Shown: positions 27,345-36,464, counted from the stretch's first letter. The stretch: 64,000 nt of DNA from Aeromonas veronii bv. veronii (GCF_000820225.1 NZ_CDDK01000006.1:74147-138146); one strand, 5' to 3'. A program made the numbers and translations. Notes: generated by a model from the sequence alone, not told the origin.

Positions 27345-29894
27345 ATGTGGCGTCATCTGCTTAAATGGCTAGGCCCCTTGTGCAGCTTGCTGCTGCTCGG
27401 CACCGCACTGACCGTGCTGTATCACCTGACTCAGGCATGGCACTGGCACGATATTCGTGTGGCCATCTGGTCCCAACCCCTGCTGCGACTGGCGGGCGCC
27501 CTGTTGCTGACCCTGCTCAGTTATGGTTGCCTCTGCAGCTATGACATGCTGGCGCTCCATGCGCTGGGCAAGCGCCTTCCCTGGCAACAGGTCAGCATCA
27601 CCTCCTTTATCGCCTACACCTTCTCCAACACCCTGGGATTTTCCCTGCTGACCGGCACCTCGGTACGCTATCGCCTCTACTCAGCATTGGGGCTCGCCAC
27701 CGGGGAAGTGGCACGCGTGGTGCTGTTCTGCTCCATCACCTTTTTCCTCGGCCTGCTGGCGTGGGGAGGTGGCGCCCTACTGACCTGCGATGTATCACAG
27801 TTGCTGCCTGACTGGCCGCAATGGGCAGATACCCTGCTCAGGCTGGCGGGCGGCATGGCTCTGCTGTTGGTGGCCAGCTACCTCTGCTGGCCTACACACC
27901 GTCTCTCCTGGCGGAAACACACCCTGACCCTCCCGGGCTTTCGGATACGTCTGTTGCAACTGCTGGTCGCGCTGGCCGACTGGATGGCCGCCGCCGCCGT
28001 GCTGTTTGTGCTGTTGCCTGCAGATAGCGTCCCCTACCCTGTGCTGCTCAGTGCCTTCGTGCTGGCCAGCTTCCTCGGGGTACTGGCCCACGTGCCGGGC
28101 GGGATCGGCGTGTTCGAAGCGAGCATGAGCCTGCTGCTGGCCAACTACCTGCCGGCCGACAAGCTGCTCGCCTCGCTGCTGCTCTATCGCTGCATCTATT
28201 ACCTGCTGCCTTTTCTCTGCGCCCTGCTGCTCTTTGCGAGTCAGGAGATGCTGCAACAAAAAGCGCGCTGGCAGCGGCTACAGGGGCTGATGAGCGCGGT
28301 GCACGAATTTCTGCCTGCCCTTATCAGCATGGGAACCTTTGCCGCCGGTAGCCTGCTGCTCTGCTCGGGGATGATCCCGACCATGCGCAGCCACATTGAA
28401 GTGTGGCTGCAGGTGTTGCCGCTCCATCTGCTGGAGCTCTCCCACGTGCTCGGCAGCGTGAGCGGTATCCTCCTGATCCTGCTGGCTCGCAGCCTCTATC
28501 GCCGTCACGACGCCGCGTTTCGCATCACCCAGCTGCTGCTGGCTCTGGGTATCGCCTTCTCCCTGCTCAAGGGGGGAGACTGGGAGTCAGCCCTGCTGCT
28601 CGGCAGCTTCCTGTTCATCATGACCCCCTGCCGCTCTCTCTTCTATCGCAAGGGGTCGCTGCTCTATCCCCAGTACACCCCGGGCTGGCTCATTTCAGTC
28701 GGCGCCGTGCTGCTGGGGGCGCTGTGGCTGCTGCTCTTCTCCTACCGTCAGGTGGAGTATGACCACGCCCTCTGGTTCCACTTCTCGCCCCACGGCGGGG
28801 CTGCCCGCGGCCTGCGCGCCATGGGGAGCGTGGTAGCCGTGCTGGCCGTTGCCGGGGTTGCCCAGCTGCTTGCACCGCTGCGCGTGGTCGGTGAAAAGCC
28901 GGACAAGAAGACGCTGGCGCGCGCCCACGAGCTGGTGGTGCGCGAAGGGGGGATCCACGGCTATCTGGCCCAGTTGCAGGACAAGTCCCTGCTGTTCCAT
29001 CCCGCCGGCGACGCTTTCCTGATGTATGGCATCGAGGGCAGCAGCTGGATTGTGATGGGGGATCCCATCGGTCGCCCCGAGCAGATCGAAGAGCTGCTCT
29101 GGCAATTTCGCGAGCGGTGCGACGAGCACGACGCCAATCCGGTCTTTTATCAGGTCTCGGCCCGCTATCTTCCGCTCTATCTGGAGCTGGGGCTGATCCC
29201 CTTCAAGCTCGGTGAAGAGGCGATGGTCGATCTGGCTACCTTCGATCTGGCGGGCAGCCGGCTGCGCAACCTGCGCCAAAGCCACGCCAAGGGCAAACGG
29301 GAAGGACTGACCTTCGAGGTGGTCGAGGCAAGTGCCGTGGCCCCCCTGCTGCCCAGATTACAAACCGTCTCCGATACCTGGCTGCAGAGCAAGATGGGCA
29401 AGGAGAAGGGCTTCTCGATCGGCCACTTCGAGCCTGACTACATGACCCTAAGCCCGGCTGCGCTGGTATGGCACGAGGGGCAGATCGTCGGCTTTGCCAA
29501 CCTCTGGGTGAGCGATAACAAGGAGACGCTCTCCATCGATCTGATGCGCTACAGCCTGGATACCGGCACCGCCCCCATCATGGATTTTCTCTTTGTCGAA
29601 CTGCTGCTGTGGGGCAAGGCGCAAGGGTACGCCAGCTTCAATCTGGGGATGGCCCCCATGTCCGGCTTCAACGATCACCCGCTCAACAGCTACTGGGCCC
29701 GTCTTGGCAATACCCTGTTCGTCCGTGGCAGCCGCTTTTACAACTTCCAGGGGCTCAGACGCTACAAGGAGAAATTTTCGCCCCGCTGGGAACCCCGCTA
29801 CCTGCTCTGCAGCAGCAAGCTGGTGCTGCCCAGAACCCTGACTCACCTGATCACCCTGATTAGCCGCGGCCCGCTGGGGCTGATCAAGAAATAG
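27345..29894 (+). CDS. mprF: MprF-type phosphatidylglycerol aminoacyltransferase/flippase
   Basis: An 849-aa integral membrane protein. The N-terminal two thirds hold about 13-14 hydrophobic helices with the flippase-like FSNTLGFSLLTGTSVRYRLY segment and VPGGIGVFEASMSLLL, typical of MprF. The C-terminal 320 residues are the cytosolic aminoacyltransferase domain (DUF2156/GNAT-like), with FLMYGIEGSSWIVMGDPIG, NLRQSHAKGKREGL, MGKEKGFSIGHF and a YASFNLGMAPMSGF block. It transfers an amino acid (lysine or alanine) from tRNA to phosphatidylglycerol and moves the lipid outward, giving resistance to cationic peptides and acid. It forms an operon with virJ (11 bases apart). Confidence 0.93.
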   Translation: MWRHLLKWLGPLCSLLLLGTALTVLYHLTQAWHWHDIRVAIWSQPLLRLAGALLLTLLSYGCLCSYDMLALHALGKRLPWQQVSITSFIAYTFSNTLGFSLLTGTSVRYRLYSALGLATGEVARVVLFCSITFFLGLLAWGGGALLTCDVSQLLPDWPQWADTLLRLAGGMALLLVASYLCWPTHRLSWRKHTLTLPGFRIRLLQLLVALADWMAAAAVLFVLLPADSVPYPVLLSAFVLASFLGVLAHVPGGIGVFEASMSLLLANYLPADKLLASLLLYRCIYYLLPFLCALLLFASQEMLQQKARWQRLQGLMSAVHEFLPALISMGTFAAGSLLLCSGMIPTMRSHIEVWLQVLPLHLLELSHVLGSVSGILLILLARSLYRRHDAAFRITQLLLALGIAFSLLKGGDWESALLLGSFLFIMTPCRSLFYRKGSLLYPQYTPGWLISVGAVLLGALWLLLFSYRQVEYDHALWFHFSPHGGAARGLRAMGSVVAVLAVAGVAQLLAPLRVVGEKPDKKTLARAHELVVREGGIHGYLAQLQDKSLLFHPAGDAFLMYGIEGSSWIVMGDPIGRPEQIEELLWQFRERCDEHDANPVFYQVSARYLPLYLELGLIPFKLGEEAMVDLATFDLAGSRLRNLRQSHAKGKREGLTFEVVEASAVAPLLPRLQTVSDTWLQSKMGKEKGFSIGHFEPDYMTLSPAALVWHEGQIVGFANLWVSDNKETLSIDLMRYSLDTGTAPIMDFLFVELLLWGKAQGYASFNLGMAPMSGFNDHPLNSYWARLGNTLFVRGSRFYNFQGLRRYKEKFSPRWEPRYLLCSSKLVLPRTLTHLITLISRGPLGLIKK

Positions 29895-29905
29895 GAGCAT
29901 GGCCA

Positions 29906-30628
29906 ATGAGAGCCTTGATTTTGCTGTTACTCAGTCTCGTACTGCCCGTTTCGTCTTTTGCGGCGCACGCCGCCCCGGTCAAGGATGACCTGAGCCTGAT
30001 TGAGCTGCCGGTCAAGCAGCCATCCGACGCCCCCATGGTGATCTTTCTCAGCGGCGATGGTGGCTGGGCGGCCCTCGACAAGGGGTTGAGCGCCCAGTTT
30101 CAGCTGCACGGCATGCCGGTCGTGGGCTGGAGCTCCCTCACCTATTACTGGAAGAAGAAAACCCCGGAGCAGGTGACCGCCGATCTGGAGCGGATCCTCG
30201 ATGATTATCAGGCCCGCTGGCAGCGCCCTCACTGGCTACTGGTCGGTTTCTCGTTTGGTGCAGAGATTGCCCCCTTCGTCATCAACCGGTTGCCGGAGCA
30301 CTATCGTCAGGGGCTGGTCGGGGCCGTGATGCTCTCCCCCTCTACCAGCTCGGATTTCGAGATCCACGTCAGCGACATGCTGACCCACAAGGCGCGGAGC
30401 TACCCGACCGAGCCGCAGGTGAAGACCATCCGCGACCTGCCGATGCTCTGTCTGCAAGGAGCCGATGACGATGACGGCGACCGCCTCTGCCCCCGTCTCA
30501 ACCAACCCAACGTCACCAGCATCACCCTGCCGGGAGGACATCATTTTGACGATAACTACCCCCAGCTCTATCAGGCCATCACCAAGCATCTGAACCCGCC
30601 CCCAGATCCGCTGACTGTGGAGCATTAA
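29906..30628 (+). CDS. virJ: VirJ/AcvB-like periplasmic hydrolase
   Basis: A 240-aa secreted alpha/beta hydrolase. Signal peptide MRALILLLLSLVLPVSSFAAHA; the mature part has FLSGDGGWAALDKG, the nucleophile elbow GFSFGAEI (GxSxG), and the late GGHHFDDNY with the catalytic His. This is the VirJ/AcvB family, whose Agrobacterium member is reported to hydrolyse lysyl-phosphatidylglycerol. Being directly behind mprF, it probably removes the amino acid that MprF adds, so the pair would tune envelope charge. Ribosome-binding site AGGAG precedes the start. Confidence 0.87.
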   Translation: MRALILLLLSLVLPVSSFAAHAAPVKDDLSLIELPVKQPSDAPMVIFLSGDGGWAALDKGLSAQFQLHGMPVVGWSSLTYYWKKKTPEQVTADLERILDDYQARWQRPHWLLVGFSFGAEIAPFVINRLPEHYRQGLVGAVMLSPSTSSDFEIHVSDMLTHKARSYPTEPQVKTIRDLPMLCLQGADDDDGDRLCPRLNQPNVTSITLPGGHHFDDNYPQLYQAITKHLNPPPDPLTVEH

Positions 30629-30686
30629 CCCGTATCACCACGGAATGCCTTTTAAGTACCGAGCAGGGCAAATCAGCGAGCAATGA

Positions 30687-30715
30687 AAAGGGCCTCTCTT
30701 GCGAGAGGCCCTTGT
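30687..30715 (+). terminator. Terminator after mprF-virJ
   Basis: The stem GGGCCTCTC-TTGC-GAGAGGCCC (about 30690-30711) is flanked by AAAA on the left and CTTGT on the right, so it could work in both directions. It lies 60 bases after the virJ stop. The next 170 bases, up to 30883, hold nothing I can identify. Confidence 0.65.
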
Positions 30716-30883
30716 ACTGAATTGGGCGGAAACGTTAAAAGGAGCGACCAATGGGTTGGCCGTGGCGTCAAAGTCACCGAGGCTTTTCACTACGATTGCC
30801 CAAGCGGTTCAGCCAGATGCTGGGCTACCAACAATGAGGATTTGCAGTCCTATGCTGACAACCGCTCGGGATTGCGCCATAAA

Positions 30884-30917
30884 ACAAAAGCCCCGATGTT
30901 TCCATCAGGGCTTTGCA
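30884..30917 (-). terminator. Terminator of tRNA-Ser
   Basis: The stem AAAGCCCCGATG/CATCAGGGCTTT (one G-T pair) encloses TTTC. On the minus strand it is followed by TGTTTTAT. It sits just 3' of tRNA-Ser. Confidence 0.75.
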
Positions 30918-30920
30918 ATG

Positions 30921-31008
30921 TGGCGGTGAGGGAGGGATTCGAACCCTCGATACGTTGCCGTATACACACTTTCCAGGCGTGCTCCTTCAGCCACTCGGAC
31001 ACCTCACC
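30921..31008 (-). tRNA. tRNA-Ser(GGA)
   Basis: An 88-base class II tRNA read on the minus strand: acceptor GGTGAGG/CCTCACC, anticodon loop CTGGAAA, a long variable arm (CGGCAACG-type), T arm GAGGGTTCGAATCCCTC, discriminator G and encoded CCA. Confidence 0.96.
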
Positions 31009-31142
31009 AAATTTTGGTCTGTGGTTTAACGTGTTCAGCCAACACGGTGTTCGCTACGCTGTTGCGCTGGAACGGGGCGTAATTTAGGGGAAAGCCCCGC
31101 CCGCGTCAACGACTTTTTTCACCTGGCGAACCGTTCGAACAC

Positions 31143-31598
31143 TTAATGCACAGATTCCGGTGCAACCTGGATTTCCGGCAGGTTGAGGAAGCCGGAACGT
31201 TCGCATTCGGCAACCAGTTCGTGGGTAGCGGCGATGGTGCTTTGCACGAACAGCAGGAACTGCTCGACGCTGAGTCCGGCCTTGGTAAAGACGGTGTGGC
31301 CGACAACCAGCCGCGGCAGGTTGTCATCGATGATATCGAGGAACACCTTGAGGGAGGGGTACTGCATATTGAGTCGGCCCAGTTCGGCAACCAGCGGCAG
31401 CATTGCGGAGGGGCGCACTTCCAGCTCGGAGGAGAACAGCAGGCCTTCCTCTTCCACGAAGATCCGGCTCTCCTGAATACCATCGACCGACTGCAAAGAG
31501 ACAATGTGGATACCGTGACACTGGTCGCAGACATAGTGCTCGATACGAGCCTGTTGCAACCAACGCATTATCATTTCGGAGCTGGGGATATTCATCAT
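31143..31598 (-). CDS. YbjN-family protein
   Basis: A 151-aa soluble protein of the YbjN family (type III secretion chaperone-like fold). It aligns by eye with E. coli YbjN: CDQCHGIHIVSLQSVDGIQESRIF, LFSSELEVRPSAMLPL and VFLDIIDDNLPRLVVGHTV. I start at ATG 31598; ATG 31595 and GTG 31604 are also possible. E. coli YbjN affects motility and stress responses; the molecular role is not settled. It is divergent from the next gene, with 158 bases between. Confidence 0.83.
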   Translation of the reverse strand: MMNIPSSEMIMRWLQQARIEHYVCDQCHGIHIVSLQSVDGIQESRIFVEEEGLLFSSELEVRPSAMLPLVAELGRLNMQYPSLKVFLDIIDDNLPRLVVGHTVFTKAGLSVEQFLLFVQSTIAATHELVAECERSGFLNLPEIQVAPESVH

Positions 31599-31756
31599 TT
31601 CCACGACAAGATTGGGATCAAGGGGCGCAGTCTAAACCAATTTGCTATCAACAAAAAGCACGCCAACCCGATAACCCTGCGGCTCGCTTCTTTTTGGCAA
31701 GCGCTATGCATATACTCAGCCAAATCCACGATGACGCTTGCCCCACAGGGGGCCCC

Positions 31757-33094
31757 ATGACAATCCAAGAAAAGTATCGCCTTCATCTGAAATCACTCTC
31801 GGATGAGCTGCTCACCCTGCAAAAACCCATCCGCATTCTGGATGCCATCAAATGGCCACGCCATCTGCAGGATCGCTTTCTGACAAGCGGTGGCAGGGAG
31901 CTGCCCGCTATCGACAGGCACTTCTATGATGCCCTCCCCCTCGGCTTCGATCCGCGCAACAAGTATCTGGAGCTCAAGGAGCTGCGGGACAGGATCCGAA
32001 GAAAGTTGGGGCCGCAGGACGATCTTGGCCGGATCCTGCAAGAGACGGTCGATCAGTACATGGTGGTGATCGAGATGCTGCGCCAGCGCGGCCAACCCGA
32101 TTTTCAGCGTTACAGCCAGCTGCTTTATGGCTCTGCCAGCGATCACCTGCGCGGGGATCGCAAGACCCTCAAGGAGCTGGGCGCCCGCCTGTGCGATATC
32201 TTCTCCCTGCCCGGCGCCCGCCATCTGGTGCGCCCCTACCCCAAGGAGTTCGAAGGAGAGGCCGCGGTCGCCAAACTGCAGGGCAAGCTGTCGAGCTACT
32301 TCAGTGACGGCACTGTGCAGGTGAAGCTGAGCGATGGCATCGTCTCCGATGCCGCTGCCGGTGGCGACTACATCAAGCTCAACTCCCACGCCCGTTTCTC
32401 CGAGCTGGATTTGCAGGTGCTGGAGGTACACGAGGGGTGGGTCCATGTCGGCACCACCCTCAACGGTCGCCAGCAGCCCTATGCCACTTGGCTGAGCGCC
32501 GGTTCACCGCGGATCACCGCCTGTCAGGAGGGGCTGGCTGTCCTGATAGAGACCCTCACCTTCAGCTCCTTTCCGGATCGGGCCAAGCGTATCTCCGATC
32601 GGGTGATGGCCATCGACATGGCCGAGCGCGGCGCCGATTTTATCGAGGTGTTTCAGCACTTCGTGCAGCAGGGCACCAGCGAGCACGACGCCTACAAGAT
32701 CACCCAGCGGGTCTTTCGTGGCGGCATGGTGGGCGGCGGCGCCTGCTTTACCAAGGATCTCTCCTACGTGCGTGGCTATGTGGAGACGGTCAACTTTATC
32801 CGCAGCGCCGTGTTGGAAGGGGTGCCCGAGATCCTGCCGATGCTGTTTGTCGGCAAGGTGACACTGGATGACATTCCGGTGCTCTATCAGCACTATCTGG
32901 AGGGGCTGATTGCCGCTCCCCGCTATTTGCCGCCGATGTTTCGCGATCTCACCGGCCTCTATGTCTGGTTCGGTTTTGCCTCCGGCATGTCGCTGGTCGA
33001 TATCGGCCGGGTACAGCACCATTTTCGCCAGCTATTTCAACGCCTGCCGGTGGCCGACCCCATCATTGCGCCGGTGGATATCGAGATAGACTGA
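31757..33094 (+). CDS. QEGLA-motif protein (DUF1704 / tyrosine carboxypeptidase-like)
   Basis: A 445-aa protein. I start at ATG 31757 (MTIQEKYRLHLKSL), although the frame is open from 31403 through the opposite-strand ybjN gene. The family hallmark VLEVHEGWVH (HExxH-like metal-binding helix) and TACQEGLAVLIETLTF (QEGLA motif with the third ligand) are present. Eukaryotic relatives with the same fold are tubulin tyrosine carboxypeptidases; the bacterial protein is annotated as a modulator of flavohemoglobin expression in some genomes. The true substrate is unknown. No signal peptide, so it is cytosolic. The ribosome-binding site is weak (CAGGGGG). Confidence 0.8.
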   Translation: MTIQEKYRLHLKSLSDELLTLQKPIRILDAIKWPRHLQDRFLTSGGRELPAIDRHFYDALPLGFDPRNKYLELKELRDRIRRKLGPQDDLGRILQETVDQYMVVIEMLRQRGQPDFQRYSQLLYGSASDHLRGDRKTLKELGARLCDIFSLPGARHLVRPYPKEFEGEAAVAKLQGKLSSYFSDGTVQVKLSDGIVSDAAAGGDYIKLNSHARFSELDLQVLEVHEGWVHVGTTLNGRQQPYATWLSAGSPRITACQEGLAVLIETLTFSSFPDRAKRISDRVMAIDMAERGADFIEVFQHFVQQGTSEHDAYKITQRVFRGGMVGGGACFTKDLSYVRGYVETVNFIRSAVLEGVPEILPMLFVGKVTLDDIPVLYQHYLEGLIAAPRYLPPMFRDLTGLYVWFGFASGMSLVDIGRVQHHFRQLFQRLPVADPIIAPVDIEID

Positions 33095-33119
33095 ACCACA
33101 GCGATACAAGTTGGGGAAA

Positions 33120-33147
33120 ATAAAAAGGGCGCCAGATTGGCGCCCTG
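33120..33147 (-). terminator. Terminator of tdk
   Basis: The stem AGGGCGCC-AGATT-GGCGCCCT (33126-33146), followed on the minus strand by TTTTTA, lies 28 bases after the tdk stop. It may also stop the convergent QEGLA gene. Confidence 0.8.
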
Positions 33148-33174
33148 CTCGACGATTCAAATATCGCAGCCGAA

Positions 33175-33756
33175 TTACTTGTAAGCCCGACCTTCGAGAT
33201 AGTGTTTGCGACAGAGCGACACATAGCGATCGTTGCCGCCGATCTCCACCTGTTCGCCATCACGCATCACCTGCCCCGCTTCGTTGACCCGGGAGTTCAT
33301 GTGAGCCTTGTTGCCACACCAGCAGATGCTCTTCAGCTCTTCAAACTTGTCGGCCAGACAGAGCAGATGGTAGGAGCCCGGGAACAGCTCGCCGCGAAAA
33401 TCGGTCTTGAGGCCATAGGCCATCACCGGAATATCCTGCTCATCGACGATGCGGGCCAACTGGTAGACCTGCTCACGGGTCAGGAACTGGGCCTCGTCCA
33501 CGATGAAAACATCGATATGTTTCTTCGCATGGCGCGCTTTCACCATTTCAAACAGATCGCAGCTGTCGCTGAACACGTCCACCTTCAGTTCAAGGCCAAC
33601 CCGGGCACTGATCACCCCGACCCCGAAACGGTCATCGATGGCTGGCGTCATCGCCAGAGGATGCATGCCCCGCTCCAGATAGTTGAAGTGCGCCTGAATG
33701 AGCTGGGTGGATTTGCCTGAATTCATGGTGGCAAATTTGTAGTGCAGTGAAGCCAT
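33175..33756 (-). CDS. tdk: Thymidine kinase
   Basis: A 193-aa type II thymidine kinase that phosphorylates thymidine to dTMP. The P-loop FATMNSGKSTQL (8-19), the Walker B DVFIVDEAQFL, the lasso region MAYGLKTDFRGELFPGS and the structural zinc site CWCGNKAHMNSR with CRKHY at the end are all present. Length is the family's usual one. It has its own terminator and no operon partner. Confidence 0.96.
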   Translation of the reverse strand: MASLHYKFATMNSGKSTQLIQAHFNYLERGMHPLAMTPAIDDRFGVGVISARVGLELKVDVFSDSCDLFEMVKARHAKKHIDVFIVDEAQFLTREQVYQLARIVDEQDIPVMAYGLKTDFRGELFPGSYHLLCLADKFEELKSICWCGNKAHMNSRVNEAGQVMRDGEQVEIGGNDRYVSLCRKHYLEGRAYK

Positions 33757-33810
33757 GATACTGTTCCGAAACTGAATTTATGGGGCGCATGCTAACCAAA
33801 GCCCCTGACA

Positions 33811-33836
33811 AAACCAAGGGGCCCGCGGGCCCCTTG
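33811..33836 (-). terminator. Terminator of the NhaC-family gene
   Basis: The stem CAAGGGGCCC-GC-GGGCCCCTTG (33815-33836) is followed on the minus strand by GTTTTGTC. It lies 12 bases after the transporter stop. Confidence 0.75.
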
Positions 33837-33847
33837 CTCTATAAATG

Positions 33848-35428
33848 TTACGCGGTGGCCAACACTGGCCGCGCTTTGGCCTTTTTCAGGTGATAGCCGG
33901 TAAAGAGCACGAACCAGAGGGCACTGACACTGAAACCGGCCAGGCTGGAGTGCATCAAGCCCATCGCCAGGTAACCGATGGCCGCGCCGAAGGCGATGGC
34001 CAGTGCATAGGGCAGCTGGGTCATCACGTGATCGATGTGATGGCAACCGGCACCGGTAGCAGAGAGGATGCTGGTGCTGGAAATGGGTGAGCTGTGATCC
34101 CCGAACACGGAGCCGGCCAGTACCGCAGCCAGCATCGGCAGCATCAGGCTGATGTCGCTGGCGGCGGCCATGTCACCGGCCAGCGGCAGCATGATGCCGA
34201 AGGTACCCCAGCTGGTGCCGGTGGCAAACGCCATGGCACAGGAGAGGATAAAGACCACGGCAGGTAGCACTTCGATCGGCAGGTTGCCGTTAGCCAGCGA
34301 AGCCAGGTACTTGCCGGTCTCCACATCGCGCACCACGGCACCGATAGTCCATGCGAACAGCAGGATGTTGATGGCCGGCAGCATGGCCATGACACCTTGC
34401 GGCGCGGCCTTGATCCAGTTTTTGGCACCCAGCTTCAAGCGCATCGCCAGACCGATGGAGACCACCAGACTGCACAGGGCACCGTAAACCAGCGAGGAGC
34501 CGACGTTGGTATTTTCGAACGAGCCGAGCACGCTGAACGGCAGCCCCTTCTCGCTCAGCACCGCAGCACCAGAATCAATCATGAAATAGATGGTGGCAGC
34601 GGTCAGGGTCAGGATCGGCAGTACCATGTCGATCATGCCGCCGTTGCTCTCTTCCGGGCTCTCCATATCCAGACCGATGGGGCGGCCCTTGGACTCATCC
34701 CACAGTTTGCCTTCCAGCGCCCACGCTTCGTGCTGACGCATCGGGCCGATATCGAGCTGACAGGCGATCACCACCAGCACCATGATGAGGGTGAAGACGG
34801 CGTAGAGGTTCATCGGGATCATCTCGACAAACGCCGCGATGGGGCTCTGCTCGGTCAGACCGTGGGCCGCCATGATGCCGCCAACCAGAGCGATGATATA
34901 GGCGCCCCAGGAGGAGATGGGCATCAGCACGCAGACCGGCGCCGCGGTGGAGTCCAGCAGATAGGCCAGTTTGGCACGGGAAATCTGGAAGCGGTCGGTC
35001 ACCGGACGGCAGATCGCCCCCACCGACAGGCTGTGGAAGAAGTCATCGATAAAGAAGGCAAACACCATCATGCCAGTCAGGGCTTTGGCGCCCTTGCGGG
35101 TCTTGGCTCGACGCTCGGCCCACTCGGCAAAGGCACGGGTCGCCCCGGAGACGCTCATCAGGCTGATGAGGCCACCCAGCAGCAGCATAAACAGGATCAT
35201 GTTGACATTGTCACGATTGAGCGCGCCATCGACCCAGAAGATCTTGAGCACGGTATTCAACATGTAATGCAGGGATTCGAGGGGTGAAAACTGATTGAGC
35301 AGCAAACTGCCGGTGACGATGCCCACACCAAGGGACAGCAGCACGCGGCGGGTCATGATCGCCAGCGCGACAGCCAACAGGGGGGGAAGAACGGACCAAC
35401 CGGAGTCGGCGAAATGACTAATGTCCAT
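33848..35428 (-). CDS. NhaC-family transporter, probable lysine transporter (LysW type)
   Basis: A 526-aa membrane protein with about 11-12 helices. I start at ATG 35428 (MDISHFADSGWSVLPPLL), because the longer frame runs back through the riboswitch. Family motifs include the TGMMVFAFFIDDFFHSLSVGAICRP segment (given by position about 135-160), AKLAYLLDSTAAPVCVLMPISSWGAY and GTSWGTFGIMLPLAGDMA. NhaC proteins were first described as Na+/H+ antiporters, but members behind lysine riboswitches were predicted to carry lysine. The riboswitch directly upstream makes lysine, or a related cation, the best guess for the substrate. Confidence 0.86.
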   Translation of the reverse strand: MDISHFADSGWSVLPPLLAVALAIMTRRVLLSLGVGIVTGSLLLNQFSPLESLHYMLNTVLKIFWVDGALNRDNVNMILFMLLLGGLISLMSVSGATRAFAEWAERRAKTRKGAKALTGMMVFAFFIDDFFHSLSVGAICRPVTDRFQISRAKLAYLLDSTAAPVCVLMPISSWGAYIIALVGGIMAAHGLTEQSPIAAFVEMIPMNLYAVFTLIMVLVVIACQLDIGPMRQHEAWALEGKLWDESKGRPIGLDMESPEESNGGMIDMVLPILTLTAATIYFMIDSGAAVLSEKGLPFSVLGSFENTNVGSSLVYGALCSLVVSIGLAMRLKLGAKNWIKAAPQGVMAMLPAINILLFAWTIGAVVRDVETGKYLASLANGNLPIEVLPAVVFILSCAMAFATGTSWGTFGIMLPLAGDMAAASDISLMLPMLAAVLAGSVFGDHSSPISSTSILSATGAGCHHIDHVMTQLPYALAIAFGAAIGYLAMGLMHSSLAGFSVSALWFVLFTGYHLKKAKARPVLATA

Positions 35429-35489
35429 GATCTCTTTGCACCTAAAGATTACAGGTGGAGATCTACCGAGAGGATCTAAAGAAACAAAA

Positions 35490-35692
35490 CCTATGGGGAG
35501 GTCATACTCCTCAGCCCCTTCAGGTAGCGCTCCATAGTGGATGACTATGGCAGTCCTGCACCTATTAGATGCAGAACCAGCAGCCCGGTATGATGGCCTG
35601 GCCACTTCGGCGCTGACTCCTTTCCTTGTGCATCACAGGCATCACCCTCCGCACAAATACTCATAGGCAGCGCGCCTCTACTTAAAGGTATT
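35490..35692 (-). promoter_or_regulatory. Lysine riboswitch (L-box)
   Basis: Read on the minus strand from about 35692, the leader contains TAGAGGCGCG-TGCC (core P1/P2 junction, 35666-35680), AGTATTTGTGCGGAGGGTGAT, GGAGTCAGCGCCGAAGT and further hairpins (CTGCATCT/AGGTGCAG; CATAGT/ACTATGG), then GCGCTACCTGAAGGGG, whose CTACCTGAAGGG part can close P1 with ACCTTTAAGTAG. This is the order seen in the E. coli lysC leader. After it, GGGG-GAGG can pair with CCTCCCC, followed by TAGGTTTTGTTTC, a plausible terminator that would form when lysine is bound. The transporter start lies about 70 bases further on. Confidence 0.85.
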
Positions 35693-35990
35693 CGCCGCAC
35701 ATTTTATCGAGATGGCAGCTTATAGCAAGTTTTTTGATTAAATAGTCACGATAAACATATCAAGGTCGAAAAATGGTAGTCAAATGATGCAACAACGCCT
35801 GTTTTGACGCTATTTTCACCTACTGCGGTTTCATTGGCATCCAATCTCCAAGCCTATTGCAGGCCATATTAAATATCTGTATTGATGTTCCCCACGGATA
35901 TTATATTTAACCCGGCTTGACTTATTTAAATCGCCAAGCAAGAATCAGCTAGAACATAATATTTTTCTCTGACTCGACGTGGTAACTCCT

Positions 35991-36395
35991 ATGAATGAAT
36001 TTTTAAAGGTACTGCTTAATATCCGCAGTCTGCGTGCGACCTGCCGCGAACTTTCTCTGGAACAACTTGAAGAGGCACTGGAAAAACTCTCTGCGATCGT
36101 TGCTGAGCGTCAGCAGGATGAAGCTGCCGAGCATCAGGCCCGTGAAGAGCATCTGCGGAAAATTAACGAATATAGCGAAATGCTGAAAGCCGCCGGTATT
36201 GACCCGGCAGAATTGGTAAGCGCTGTTGCTACCAACCCCGGCAAATCAGAAAAAGCCAAGCGGGCGCCACGTCCTGCCAAATATCGCTATCAGGATAATG
36301 GCGTAGAGAAAACCTGGACCGGCCAGGGCCGTATGCCTTCGGCTATTGCCAGCGCAGTGGCAGCAGGCAAATCACTGGAAGACTTTGCTATCTGA
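35991..36395 (+). CDS. hns: Nucleoid protein H-NS
   Basis: A 134-aa H-NS. I start at ATG 35991 (MNEFLKVLLNIRSLRATCREL), the normal family N-terminus. Residues 1-65 form the coiled oligomerisation region (LEQLEEALEKLSAIVAERQQDE), and the C-terminal DNA-binding domain shows PAKYRYQDNGVEKTWTGQGRMP with the QGR AT-hook-like loop. It silences AT-rich, horizontally acquired DNA such as the left part of this window. The 298 bases upstream (35693-35990) are AT-rich and should hold its promoter; I cannot name specific sites. Confidence 0.96.
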   Translation: MNEFLKVLLNIRSLRATCRELSLEQLEEALEKLSAIVAERQQDEAAEHQAREEHLRKINEYSEMLKAAGIDPAELVSAVATNPGKSEKAKRAPRPAKYRYQDNGVEKTWTGQGRMPSAIASAVAAGKSLEDFAI

Positions 36396-36414
36396 TCTCA
36401 ATTTTGTTGCTAAT

Positions 36415-36442
36415 AAAAAACCTCGCCAAGGCGAGGTTTTTT
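36415..36442 (+). terminator. Bidirectional terminator between hns and the adenosyltransferase gene
   Basis: The stem CCTCGCC-AA-GGCGAGG (36421-36436) has A6 before and T6 after it, so it can serve hns on the plus strand and the convergent gene on the minus strand. Confidence 0.85.
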
Positions 36443-36464
36443 ATTGCCGCTTAAATGTGACATA

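Noticed and set aside
31403..31756. N-terminal extension of the QEGLA-motif protein
   Set aside because: The extension is antisense to ybjN and gives low-complexity sequence; the family N-terminus begins at ATG 31757.
34397..35287. A 296-codon open frame opposite the NhaC-family gene
   Set aside because: It runs antisense to a well-supported membrane protein and has no recognisable domain.
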